Of a stretch of 64,000 nucleotides of DNA, positions 35,201 through 48,300 are shown in pieces. Made by a program: the position numbers and the translations under genes. This DNA is from Atherix ibis (lineage: Eukaryota > Arthropoda > Insecta > Diptera > Athericidae). The stretch spans positions 109,674,267 through 109,738,266 of the forward strand of contig OY282605.1 of the NCBI GenBank assembly GCA_958298945.1, given 5' to 3'. The number at the start of each line of letters is the position of its first letter. Position 1 is the stretch's first letter. Under the pieces are notes generated by a model. It was not told where the DNA came from, searched no databases, and worked only from the letters and a program-made list of their open reading frames with translations.

Positions 35201-38109
35201 GGCCCTTGAGGCGGTCACTGGACTGGACAAGACTATCGCGATTTTTGCAATTGGTAAGATAATTTAGTTAATTCTTTAATTTTATGCTATTTTTCGGAAA
35301 TTTTTAATTATTTTTAAAAAAGAAGTCTTCAAAAATAGCATTCAGTTTTGTCTAATCTGAATTTTAGGTATTGTCTGCACCTTTTACTCAACTATCGGTG
35401 GAATGAAAGCAGTTCTGATAACGGATCTATTTCAATCGTTACTTATGTTTGCAGCTGTCTACAGTGTTATAATTACAGCGGCAATCTCTGCTGGTGGCCT
35501 TGGACCAATTTGGGAGAGTGCCGTTACAGGAGGGCGGATAGAATTTCTTAAGTAAACAGTAAGAATTCCAAATCAAATCAGCTTAATTGAATTTGATGTT
35601 TTCAACAGTTTCGATTTGGATCCTACCACAAGGCACACATGGTGGTCCCTTATCATAGGCGGAGGAGTTACTTACCTCTCCCTATACGGTGTTAACCAAA
35701 CACAAATTCAACGATTATTAACTGTTCGTAATTTAAAAAGCGCACAAACTGCTCTGTGGCTTAACTTTCCAATTTTATCATTACTCAGCTTTAGTACATC
35801 GTTTAGTGGTCTGGCAATTTACTATTATTATCAAAATTGTGATCCATTGCTTAGCAAAAGAATCAATTCACGTGATCAAGTAATGGAAGCTTTTTCTATA
35901 GAAAATAAATATTTACTTAATTTAGCATAAATTATAATTGAACTTAAACTTTTATCAGATGATGCCACTTTTTGTTGTGGACACTATGGAACATCTGCCG
36001 GGTTTACCGGGACTCTTTGTTTCGGGAATTTTCTCAGCCAGCTTATCAACTGTATCGTCTGCAGTAAGTTCATTGGCTGCAGTCACCCTTGAGGATTACA
36101 TGAAAGTAAGAGCATTTCATACGACCATCACAAATTAAAAGAATATATTTTTTATACTCTTCCTTATTGAAATGACAACATTTTTCTAGCCAGCATATCA
36201 GTATATAAGAGGCAGACCACTTATAGAGTCAAATACCACTTTGCCATCAAAAATTATGGCATTTGTTTATGGCGTTGTATGCATTGGATTGGCGTTTCTG
36301 GGTAAACATCAAATGATCATAAAACTATTGATTTATTTTTATGTATATTCTTTTTTAATTTTAGCTCAATCACTTGGAGGGGTACTTCAAGCTTCGTTAA
36401 CTATTTTTGGTGTAGTTGGAGGTCCTTTGCTTGGTCTTTTCACTTTGGGTGTTTGTACAGTGAGAGCCAATCAAAAAGTAATAAAACTAATTTTTATTAG
36501 TAGCACTCCTAATAATAACTGTTTTTTGTTTTTGTTTTTAGGGCAGCCTTGGAGGTCTTCTATTTGGTTTAATATTTTCGTTTTTGCTTGGATTCGGTGG
36601 TCCTAAACCACCACCAAAATTTTTAGAATTTACCGATAGTGGATGCAATGTGACAACAACAATCACAACAGTAGCAGCAGCATTATCTAGTAATGGAGAT
36701 AGTTTTGTAAAAGCAGTAGAAATAGAGTAAGTTAACTTTAGTGGGTTTTAACGGATTAACAAAACACGTGCAAGCAAAGCAGCTGTCAAAAATTAACTGA
36801 ACATTCAAAATGGCCGAACTTGTTGGCATAAGTGAGAGACATGAGTACCAACATAACGCCACAAAAAATCGAAAATCGATACGTAACCCGTGGAAATTCA
36901 AACTTCGCGATACTTTTTGAACCGACCCATATCCAAATTTCAACATTTGTTTTTTTTTTTAATTTTTAACATTTAAAGTAAGAAGATAGAGTGTAGGGGC
37001 CAAATCGAAAGTAATCAATAGTTGAGTTGTTAATTTTTCTTTTAGGAATTTGAATATGGATTTTTATAGATCACCTTACGTACATTCCATTAATAATGCT
37101 TTACTGTTGCGGACATAACACCATCGATTGAATAAATATCATAAAAAAGAAGTTTATTTCACAATAACACAAAAGAGACTAACGTTTTCTTGCTTAACAC
37201 AGTACGGACACGGGAGTACGAAACGCTTATAAATTACGAACAGAACGAAACTAATTTTAACCCGTAACTTGAACGCGAGTCTGTTTTTAAACGGAGCGCA
37301 ACTTCTTTTGCAAGCGAGACAATATGCTCATTTCTGCTGCCGCACGTGTTGCTCGGATGCACATTTATGAATAACTTTTTTGTTTTGCAGTAAATTCATT
37401 TTATACGTAGAAAAAAAAGATAAAGCAAAATTTCAACAATATTAACAAAAACGCTATTTCTTACTGTTGCAATTCGTTGAGCGGTTTAGTTCCAGTTTGA
37501 CACTTTGCGTGTCATTTCCGTTAGTATGTGTGCGCTACGCTCGACTCGACCAGCGCGCTCAAATGTAAGTATTCTTTCACTTTCAGCAGCCGAACAGTAA
37601 ACACGTTGATCTCATTGTTATTAACTTTTGTATCAAAGTACCGGCGTTATTTATTTCACTTATTCCACAGCGGAATTGGTCTACAACAATCTATACGGCA
37701 GTCGATTATACTTAACACTTACCAACAATAAACACTTCAATTTATTTATATTTTAATCATTATTTGTTCTATTGAAAAAGTTTCTTCTGTTCAATTTTAT
37801 TATTTAAGATTATTAAAAAAATTATCCTTGATTTATTTTATTTTCAGATATTTTTGGCTGTATAAAATATCCTATTTATGGTATTCAGTATTGGGATTCG
37901 TAGTGACTTTTACTACGGGCTATATATTAAGTTATTTATTTGAAAAGTTGAATTTCGACGAGAACGAGAATATATACGTTGACAATAATAAAATGTATAT
38001 TAATTATGATCTATTTTGTCCACCGTTAGCGAAATATCTTAAAAAGCAAACAGCAAATTTAATATCAAGCGCAAGATACTCAAACGATGGCAATATAACA
38101 AGACTATAG
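32274..38109 (+). CDS. SLC5-family sodium-coupled solute symporter
   Basis: Ten coding exons join in frame: 32274-32384, 34765-34986, 35097-35253, 35368-35551, 35609-35879, 35959-36105, 36190-36301, 36365-36477, 36542-36726 and 37848-38109, about 587 aa, normal for SLC5. Start [13 protein letters not shown] at the first transmembrane helix. Family marks are [29 protein letters not shown], the signature [18 protein letters not shown], a TM8 sodium-site block [20 protein letters not shown] with EDYMKP, and a C-terminal helix before a charged tail ending GNITRL. It should move a small organic solute with sodium across the plasma membrane. Closest types are the multivitamin/monocarboxylate transporters (SLC5A6/A8/A12-like); the substrate cannot be read from sequence. 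The last intron holds a mariner end and a GC-richer insert. Confidence 0.9.
32385..34764 (+). other. First coding intron of the symporter gene
   Basis: 2.4-kb intron, donor GTAAGA, acceptor TTTTTGCAG. Parts (32580-33060 and 34300-34670) are less AT-rich and look like old repeat material without recognisable coding. A small cluster of CACAACGGTCA-like words lies at 34545-34592. Confidence 0.5.
36761..36928 (-). mobile_element. Single end of mariner family B
   Basis: Matches the right-hand end of the family B copies from AAAACACGTGCAAGC to CTTTTTGAACCGACC. No interior or second end is present. It lies in the last intron of the symporter gene. Confidence 0.85.
37090..37740. other. GC-richer insert, possible solo LTR
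   Basis: About 650 bp in the last symporter intron with a composition unlike its flanks. It begins near CTGTTGCGGACATAACACC, contains TATAAATTACG and GTGTGCGCTACGCTCGACTC, and ends near AATAAACACTTCAA. The layout (promoter-like box, then AATAAA) would suit a solo LTR of a retrotransposon, but I could not show a target duplication. Confidence 0.3.
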
Positions 38110-38120
38110 ATAAATTAAGT

Positions 38121-38126
38121 AATAAA
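38121..38126 (+). terminator. Polyadenylation signal of the symporter gene
   Basis: AATAAA 12 bases after the TAG stop at 38107-38109. It is the first canonical signal downstream; further AT-rich alternatives follow. Confidence 0.6.
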
Positions 38127-39159
38127 TTTGCTTTTTTTCTCACTTGTTTTTTTTTAATTATAAAATTGTTAAATTTAATTGTTTGTTATTTCTAATAGAT
38201 TATAATTTTTTCACTCAGTTTGTAAATAGATATTACGGTTTTGATTTTTATTATTATAGTATTAAATACTATACCTTAGTATAAACATTTATCATTATAG
38301 AATTTCATTATATTTATTGTAAATAATTTTTTTACGAAAAGAACAAAAGAACTAGAAAACATTCGTTTTATAAATTAATATAAATTTCTATGCTACTGAT
38401 TTTTTTTTTTTACAATTAGGAAAAAGTGTAAAAATACGAGTAGTTTAAAAAAAATGTATTATTGTTATTAGATGAAAGTGAAAATCTTTCATTATAAAAA
38501 GACAGGTGCAAATTATTAATTTCTTTTTAAGTGAAATAATAATATGTTATTTAAAAAAAAAAGTCGTTAAGAATCAATACACAAAAAGTCTTCCATTGTA
38601 AAAGATGTAGGTGTGAGCAAACATGCATATATAGTCAGTATCGAAAAAATAAAACTAAAATGGAGAATTGTTTTTTTTTTATATAAATTTGTATAAATGT
38701 TGAATAAATGGGCCAGGATATTCCTTACAAATCTTTATGTATTTTTATTCTATTTTTAGCATTTCTTTTTATAAATGTCCTAATTACACAACTTGTCTTA
38801 GCTTAACAGATGATCGGTATGATGCAGCTACCCCCTACTTCTTATTTTCGTGCATTTGGGTGCGGTGTCATGCCTCGCCAAGTATTAGGGACGGCATTTA
38901 TATCCATTTCGCGTAGTTGTCTCTGACCACAATGGCTATTTATCCACAATTGGTTTTTTCCGAAAGCTGCTATTGATATTTCCGTGTTCCTGATGACTGA
39001 TGGCATTTTAGGTGTTTTTTCTGCATTTTTTTGTTAAGGAGTGAACAATGGAGTGAGGGATTTTTTTTGGAAATTCCACTCTTTTACCTGCTAGTATTTG
39101 ATAACGTTAATTTTATAGAATAAAAAAGTATATGGTAATTAATTTTAAGACTGGTTCAG
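38127..39159. other. Intergenic, no gene seen
   Basis: AT-rich with a less AT-rich patch at 38810-38960 that I could not assign. Confidence 0.45.
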
Positions 39160-39480
39160 ATTGTGAAAAGCGAGAATATTAAAAGCATATTTTCATCGAC
39201 TTTGAAGCCGCCTACGACAGTATAGCCTTAGCCTTACACTTCCATGAGAGAATCCAGGTAAATTTACTAGGGCTAGTATGAAAGGAAAAATAAAAACAGT
39301 TGAATTCTGGCGCTGAAACAAATGATTCATGACTTCGGGTTTCAAATAACAAGTACCATCCTCATTAACTGTGCCCAGCTTATTATAAAAGCGAAGCTAC
39401 TGCTGTTCAAGACATTCGTCTCGAATCATAGCCTCATTAGGGAGAAGAATTTTTGGCTTTCTATATAAGAATGGACAATT
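39160..39480 (+). mobile_element. LINE reverse transcriptase scrap
   Basis: IFIDFEAAYDS near 39190-39222 matches the conserved first aspartate motif of non-LTR reverse transcriptases (FxDFxxAYDS). A later piece AKLLLFKTFVSNHS resembles the thumb/C-terminal region, so the middle is deleted. Stops throughout. Confidence 0.5.
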
Positions 39481-42346
39481 CCATAGCCTGAAATCATGCA
39501 GAAAAGGCAATCAAACTAAAACGTATGAATGAAAAAGATTCTGTTCGGAAAGTCTGCAATTTATGGTCTTACAGGACAAAGCAGACGGAGCAACGGCGTT
39601 AACCACAACGTACTAAAATTGATTTTTTTTTTAAATAAAAATCTTTTAAAAAAAAATATAATGGATTATCTCATTTTAGTGAAATGCTATAATTTCTTGT
39701 TGAATATTGTTGGTAGTTTGGACTGCACAATAAAGCACGTTTTTACTGAGTTTTATCAGTTCAATATAATAAAATGATAATTACCTGAATTTGCTTATTA
39801 AAATTATATATATTATTTTTATTTTATTGTATTTTTTTTTATAAAAATACTATTATTTAATTCATAATAGAAAATATTCAGATTCATAAATTCACAGCAA
39901 TTTATTTGAACCGTTGAGCCAAACAGTAAAATTCTTTTGGGAATGGTGGAAAAGATACATCAAATTCGGAATGATTAAATTACAGTAAGAACATTCAATA
40001 ACCTTTCAAGACAAACTTTTATTAATTTTTGATGGGAAAACGAAGTCTGCACATTTACTTATAATAATATTATTTTGCAATAAGGAAAATTTGCAGCCAG
40101 CATATAAAATAAGGCGAAAAAGAACTTTAAACTAGGATAACGTAACTTTATTTAATAAAGAACTAAAATAAATGAAATATTCACAATCGGATTAACTATT
40201 TTAGATAATTATTTATTTATAAAAAATCAGCTTATCAAAAATTTAAAAAAATAAAATGAAAATTTATTAATTATAATGAAATAATAGCAATAATATCAAC
40301 AATATTCTGTTAATATAATAAAATAATCATTTAGACGAATTTTTTTCCAAATTATTCTCTAATAAATATATAAATTTAAGCTTTTTTTTGTAATAAATTT
40401 AATATAATTTAACATTAAATTAAATAATCTATATTATTTCATGAATGTTTACTGGTTAAATTTAAATAAACAAATGTTTTAAACAAATCAAAATAAAAAG
40501 CCAAACAAATGTTCTGTTAAATGTAAAATTGTATGTGTACAACCCTGCGCATAAGAATTTACAGCTGTTAATCGCTGATGTCATTTTGACAATCGAACAG
40601 AAAGAGTTTTGTGCAATTTGTCTGACAGCAAGTGGTGTCTTGTGCATTCAAGTTTTAATTTTAATTAATTTTAGTAATAAAATAGATCGGTGAGGAATTT
40701 ATTTTTAATGATAATATTTTCAAGTGTAAATTCCTCTACAAAAATAATAGTTTTCATGCAAATTCACTTGGTTTAAGAGTGCGAAATAATAAAATATTAT
40801 TGAGACTCCTCCCTTGTTTTGACTACAAATAAGAGAATCTAAAATTTGACAACATTAATTTAATTTAAAAAATTAAATTATTTTAAAACTAATAAGATAT
40901 TCTAAAGTCATTTTATTATTGTTTATGGTTTTTGAATTAATCGAATTTTTGTGGTAGAAAAATTTCTACATGGCTGCTGTTGGATAATTGTGGTTTCTAT
41001 TACGCGTTCTTTTAAATTCTATTTAGCCGGCGAAATAATTTTTTATATGCGTTTATATTAATAATTAGATCATTTATTCCTATTACAAAAAAAAATAAAA
41101 TATCAATTGTTCTTTATTCATCTTTTAATTATATATAAAAATATGTTGACTTTTTTATAAATAAATTTTCATCTGTTTTAAAAGTTGAGACAGTAAATTC
41201 TTAAATAAAAATATAATTGAAAGATTAATATTTTTTTTAAAAAAAGAAAACAGAAATAAAAATATAAACATACTAAAATGAAATGATCTTTCTCATTTGG
41301 TATTTACTTCCTGATGTTAAACTCAAAACAATCACGACACTTATTGGATGATTTGTTAATAAAAACGGAAGAGCCTAAAAATTCTTTACTTACCCATTCA
41401 AATAAAAACATTGTATTTGATATGCAACTTATTATAGAAAAATCATAAAATAATTAAGTTTATAATAAACAAAATTCATAGTTGAAATAAACAACTTTTT
41501 GTCAGATCTCATCAATTCCAAATAATAATACGATGACTCACGAAATATTTTTTTTTTTTAAAAATCGATTGTGTTTTTACGAAAATTAAAATTAATATTA
41601 GTTAATAATACAAAATATATTAATAAGTTAATATAAAGGTTACCTTATCTATTATATATTACGCGGCTACAATCGGTGTGACCAATTTTATTGAACTACT
41701 CAAATTTTACTGTAAAAATAGTATAATTTGTTTTATGAACTCTTGAAAATATATTATTATCTTCTATTTTCTTTTCTATTTGTATGTCGAATTTATGTTT
41801 AATATTCTAATATTTAATCGAAAAGTAATAGACCAACCTCTATTGTTACACTATTTTTATAAACCTCACAATTGCGAAATATGTATCTATAAAAAATAAA
41901 ATAAAACTTTGATTAAAATTCCTCTCTTTCAGTTTATATAATGAAAAACTAAATTACAAATATTTGTATGCATATTTTTTTTAAAAATCGATCAATTTTT
42001 CCTATAATACTCGTAAAAAAAAACAACTCAAATATGAACAATTATAAATAGATATATTTTCATTCATTAAATTGGAAGTAAAAAAATATACTTTATGGCT
42101 AATAACACTCGTAATCACCAATAGCAAGCAGTTTTACTTATAATAAATATCAAATTAAATGGAAATTTTCAACAACAAAAAAACTAATATTTGCTAATTT
42201 GAAATGTCTTATTTAAATAAAGAAATTTATGTATTTTTAATGCTAGAATTTTGCTAGATTTTGATGTGTTAAATGTAGTTTTAATAAGCACATAATAAAA
42301 TTTTCAGCTAAAGCACGATATACCATATATCTAAAATAAATTAGTT
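39481..42346. other. Upstream region of the dynactin gene
   Basis: Mostly AT-rich. A 3' splice site (AAAATTTTCAG, ending 42307) 39 bases before the dynactin ATG shows that at least one untranslated exon lies upstream. The less AT-rich island at 40540-40690 is the best candidate for that exon and promoter, but no donor or initiator is decisive. Confidence 0.4.
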
Positions 42347-45300
42347 ATGTCTGAAAGAAATCTCCGAATTGGTCAGCGAGTTGAAATAACTGGAAAAAAT
42401 GTTCGTGGTAAAATATCGTTCGTTGGTATGACGACATTTGCACTTGGTAAATGGGTCGGTGTCATTTTAGATGAAGCAAAAGGAAAAAATAATGGAACTA
42501 TTAAGGGTACAGCATATTTTAATGTAAGCATCATCTTTTACATTATGGTTTTGAAATCTAAAACAAATTTTAATTTTAATATAATAAAACATAATTTTCT
42601 TTTTAATTAGTGTCCAGAAAATTATGGCATGTTTGTTCGCCCAACACAATTGATTTTCTTAGATGATTCAGATAATCCAATGGAAGATAGTATGGAAGAG
42701 AGACAGCCACGTTCACGATTAAGCAGGTATTTATATCATTTGAACAAAAAAATAGTACCAAGAAAAAAACTTTATCTTATAAGATGAAGATAAAAAGAAT
42801 TAAAACAATATTTCTTACTGTGCTGCTTAGCTGCTAGCCATATTTCTGAGGCATGCAATTTACATTTGCTTTATATATAAAAACAAAACATTTGATCGAA
42901 AATCAATTGATGTGCTTATTGATATTACTTAATAGCACAAAATGATATTTTATCCAAATAGTTTATATGTTGTCTATGAAATGGTTTTAAACCATTTTTA
43001 CATTATCTGCAAATATTTCATAAATTCGTTATCATCATCTTCTGATTCTTATTTGGGAAATTAAAAAAAAACTCTTTGAATGCATCTTTTCTATTCAGAT
43101 TTAGGACATTTATATCAAAAGTATTTTTAATTCGCCTACTTCCATGTTCACGTTTGAATAAAGAAAAAAAATCAACTCTTAGCAAATTGTATCAAAAATA
43201 AAACCGATTATTTATTTTTTTTTAAAAAGTACAATATATACAATAAAAATTAACAACAATTACACTTAATAAAATCGTTTCAGCATTAAATGTTTGTATA
43301 AATGTAATTTTTTAAATTTAACCTAACAAATGTTAAGATGGACAACGTGTGAATTTATCAATTCCGTTTATATCAAAAAAACAAACCCAAAACCTTACAA
43401 ATGTCTAATTTATAAAACTATAGAAAATTTCATGTTAATATTTTTAACAATCAAACAATTAAAAAATTAACTTCTTTAGAAATTTACTTTTTCTTAAACC
43501 GGGTGTATAAGCTTAAATCCTCTGTTTTTTAGTCAAAAAAACACATGTTTTTTTTCCATAGAAAGCAAAAACAAATTTATTCAAAGTACTTGCCCTCACT
43601 AGTCTAGCTACACATTTTTCCCATCTCTAGGGCAATTTGTGGATACCATGCCAAAAAAATTCCTTTTCTTTCGTGGTAAACCACTCATCAAGCCATTTTC
43701 GGACGTCTTAAGCGGGGTGGGGTAGTTTTGGACCATTTTTGACGTGTGCGATGGTGCGTTATCGTGGAGGAAAATCAGCTTGTCATGTTTTTGTTGATAA
43801 TCCGTCCTTTTTTCAGTTGTTGGTGGTAGCGGTGGGCATTGACAGTTTCACCAGGTTTCAACATCTCATAGTAGACGATACCCTGCTGATCATTTAGAAT
43901 TCTCGAAATATATCCACTTTTCATCGGCTATCACAATCCGATGCAGGAACGACTTTCTTTTTTGGTTGGCGAGCAAGATTTCTCATGTGTTTTGGCGTCG
44001 CTCCACCTACCTATCGTTCAATTCATGCGGCACCCATTTTCCGATCTTTTCAATCTTCCCCATGGCACGCCGACGCATGGAAATGGCTGGCTGAGTAACA
44101 CCCAATTGCTCCTCGAGCATTTTTTGCGATTGGGTATCGTCTTCGTCTAAAAGAGCCTGTAATTGATGGTCCTCAACCTTCCTAGACCGATTTTCACGCT
44201 TCTTGTCTCACAAGTCAAAATAATCGTCTTTGAACCGACGAAACTAATGTTTCCGATAAAGCACTGTCACCATAGGCCTCCAAAAGCATTCGATGAGATT
44301 CGGCATCCTATTTCTTCAAATTGAAGCAGAAAAGCAGAGCTTCCCGCATATGCTCTTTTTCTGGCCCAAAAACTAGACGTGATTACCAAAGGAAAAATTA
44401 ATGTTGTTGTACGAAATTGCTGACAATGTTCACTGATTAATGTTGACAGATGTGTCCATGGTAGCTTAATACACCTACTCACGCCATCTATGACCAAACT
44501 GCGGATTTAAGCTTATACCTCTGGTATTATTTACAAATATAATTTATTTATAATTAAATTAGTAAATAATTTTGCGGAACTTTTAACCTTATAATTGTTT
44601 ACAGATATAGTCTCAAAAAAATATTTTTTTTGTTCAACCTTTAATAGCAATACACATCTTAGATTAAACAAGTGCTGCAAGCGTATAATAAAAATGATAG
44701 TTTATCCCAACAACAAAAAATATTTTCCGTTCATTATTAGCTAAATTTTTGCTCAACAAAATTAAACCGTTCATTTACTAAAAATTATTTAATTCTCTGA
44801 ATAAAGATTAAAAAAATAAATTTGGTTTGTTCTCAGTTTAATTATTAATCAGAAATTATAGCAAGCGCATTTGGTTTTTTATTTTCATGTAGAGAGATAG
44901 ATGATAATTATTATTTTTTGGAAGTACGAGTATAATTAGAAATATATTTATTTCGGCTGCACTTTCAAAAGTATATTGTTGCATTCATTTTTGCAATAAC
45001 ATAGAAAATATAGATTCGATTTTGCCATTTTAACAATCAGGGATAAAATGCAATTTTTTTTTTTGGTTTTTTTGCACTTTTCGATTTCTAAAAATTTTTT
45101 TCATTTTTTTTTTGGCAGAACTAAAATTAAATAGAAATTTTTTGATACTGAGATAATATTTTTTTGTATATATAAATGAATGTAACCATAAATCTCATTC
45201 ATTACATAGGAATACACCGAAGACAAGTAAACCGAAACAAAGGTAAGCTCTCGGCTTGCAAAAATAACTAATAAATGTTTTTTTCCCAAAAAAGTAAATT

Positions 45301-48300
45301 ACGTGTATATATTAATTATTACTTAACATAATTAATTCCAAAGCTAAATTACAATGTATCTGTCCGTGTGAATATGAATAAATATATAGCACAGTAAATT
45401 GAATGTGATCCTATATTCGTTTTGATTATATTAATCGTCAATAGTTAAATTTTGTAAATCTTTTTGCAGACTATCAAGTTGAATAGTTATCGTGTAGATA
45501 TTTTATTATGCTTAACTGTTTAATGTTATTAATTATTCTGATTTTAAAATTAGCAGGTATACAAATATACAAAAATGGTACGCCTATAATGACTAGTAAA
45601 TGTTCAATGGATATCACATATAATCGTAGAAATCATACGCAATCAATTTTTGAGTTTTGTCATCATATTCACTAGTGAATATCATTCACACAAAAAACAA
45701 ATGTTTACCACTCTTCACTTTGAAATATTTAAAAATTGCTTTGAGAACTTCATCAATGAATGTTTTTGTTTCATATTTGAAGGGTTTTTTTCTTTAAAAA
45801 CAAAAGTTAATATTGACCAACAATGATAACATATAAAAAAATATTAAATTACTAAAATACTGGAAGAAATAGAAAAAAAAATCGTAACATCTGATTTATT
45901 CTGGATTAAAAATTTTTAGTGGTCTTAGAAATGAAATGTCTTTTACTGTAATTGACCGCATACGAGGTCTGTTCAAAAAGTCCCGCGAATTTTGAATTTC
46001 CGCGGGTTACGTATATTCGATTTTCGATTTTGTGTGGCGTTATGTTGGTACTCATGTCTCTCACTTATGCCGACAAGTTCGGCCATTTTGAATGTTCAGC
46101 TAATTTTTGACAAAGAATCTGTTTCGGGAACAAGAAAAAGTCACAGGAGGCCAGATCTGGGGAATACGTTGGCTTCGGCATTATTGGTGTGTTGTTTTTG
46201 GCCAAAAATTTGCGCACAAGCAACGATGCGTGAGCAGAGGCGTTATCATGGTGCAAAAGCCAATTTTTGTTCTTCCACAAATCCTGGCGTTTCTGCCGGA
46301 TTGCTTCACGCAACTTGCTCATAACTTGCAGGTAAAATTCCTTATTGACCGTTCTATTCTGTGGCAAGAACTCATGATGCACCACGCCCCTGCAATCGAA
46401 GAAAACTGTAAGCAAAACCTTCACATTCGACCGAACTTAGGGCGTTTTTTTCAGTCTTGCTCGTGCGGTAGCTTCCATTGGGATGATTGAGCTTTGGTTT
46501 CCACGTCATAACCATAAACCCATGATTCGTCACCAGTTATGTACCTCTGGAGCAAATTTGGGTCGTCACGGACAGAGCCCAACAGCTCCTTAGCAATGTT
46601 AAAGCGATGCTGTTTTAGGTCGAAAATGGGCAAAAATCGAAGACGAGCCAAAACACGTGCAAGCAAAGCAGCACAAATTCAAAATGGCCGAACTTGTTGG
46701 CATAATTGAGAGATATGAGTACCAACATAACGCCACAAAAAATCGAAAATCGAATTAACGTAACCCGCGGAAATTCAAAATTCGCGATAACTTTTGAACA
46801 GACCTCGTATATTAAGTGTTTTACTAAAATTTTCTTTTCTTGAAAAGTTTTCCTGAGCAAATTTCAATTTAACAGAAAAACTTGCTATTCACCATATTAA
46901 AAGTAATAGTATTCTATAATGCAATTATTATTGCTTTCAATATCGTAAAGAAATTATCATCAAATTTCTTAAAGTATTTTTATTCAAAAACCATTTTTCA
47001 AATAGTTTGTAATCTTTTTGAGCGTTCGTCAAACTTAGAAGTAACACATTGTATTTCTCTATCTTTTTAGTATGTAAAATTTCATGTCTTGTTTTTTTTT
47101 CTACAAAAACTATTTTTCTATTATTCATGGTATATTTTATAAATGCTTAAATATCAGAAATATTTTATAAATGAATAAATACAATATCAATGCAACAATT
47201 CATTATCGGATTATAACTTTTCGAAAGAATAAAATTTGAACATCGTTTTTCTACACCCAAAATATTTTTAAGGCAAAATTCCCCAAAAATAAAACGCAAT
47301 ATTATTATTATAAAAACTTATTGTTATAAGAGAATTTTTAACAATAATCGTAACATATCGATTTTATATGTAAATACCATCGACTTAATTTTATTTCTAA
47401 CAAATCAAAACTAACACAATAACTTAAATAAATCAAAATTCTAATATATGTTGTTTTTTTTTAAAAATAATTTCCCTATACATATAATCGCACAGTGAGT
47501 GTTATTTATATCAATTTTCCTTTTTATTTAAACATTTTGCATTTACAATAAGTTATCCTATTCACAACAATGTTTTCTTTAACAATTTACATTTTTCACA
47601 ACTTCTATTAAACAAAAAAAGTTTGAAAATTATTTTACTTTTAATTTGTTATCAAATAAAAGAAGAAAAAAATATATATATTTAAATAAATAACATGAAA
47701 ATTATAATATAAAATCATTAAACATCATTCGTTCCATTCATCATTCATGCTAATCCATACATCATTACATCGTGTTTAGTGCGGGCTCTATGCGTTCTTT
47801 AACCGGCATTACAAAGCCAACAACGTAAGTTATATGTAATAAAGAATAATAACAAAATTAAATCAATATTTTCTTTTTAAAAAATATATATGTATATATA
47901 TATACATATATGATATATATGTTAACTTTTAATATAATTTTTTTTTATTTTTGCTTTTAATTTGAACTGCCCATTATTTTTGTATTGATTTAGTAAAAAA
48001 AAAATTTAATTAATTGGGAGAAAAAATCAAGTAACAATTCGGAAATGTAAACGTTGTAATGTTTCGGCAATTATCACAACTGATAATTCTGTCCGTGTAG
48101 AGGCTAATAATTAATCTGAGTATGGAGAAAGGTTTGAATATTCGCTATTAATTTGGTGGCTGCATAAATTAATCGGTGTTAAAACGGAAATGCTGAAAGA
48201 AGTTTTTTTTTCTCAAAAGAATGATATTAAAAGTGTGTATTTACAGAAAAGTATTATTAATCGGTGTTAAAACGGAAATGCTGAAAGAAGTTTTTTTTTT

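Noticed and set aside
40462..40647. 61-codon minus-strand frame upstream of dynactin
   Set aside because: No homology recognised; the less AT-rich composition is better explained by an untranslated first exon or promoter of dynactin.
42467..42649. Antisense frames overlapping dynactin, symporter and pol exons
   Set aside because: They are reverse-strand shadows of real coding exons.
47882..47925. AT palindrome as a regulatory site
   Set aside because: TATATATA-type simple sequence is abundant in this genome, so a palindrome here carries no information.
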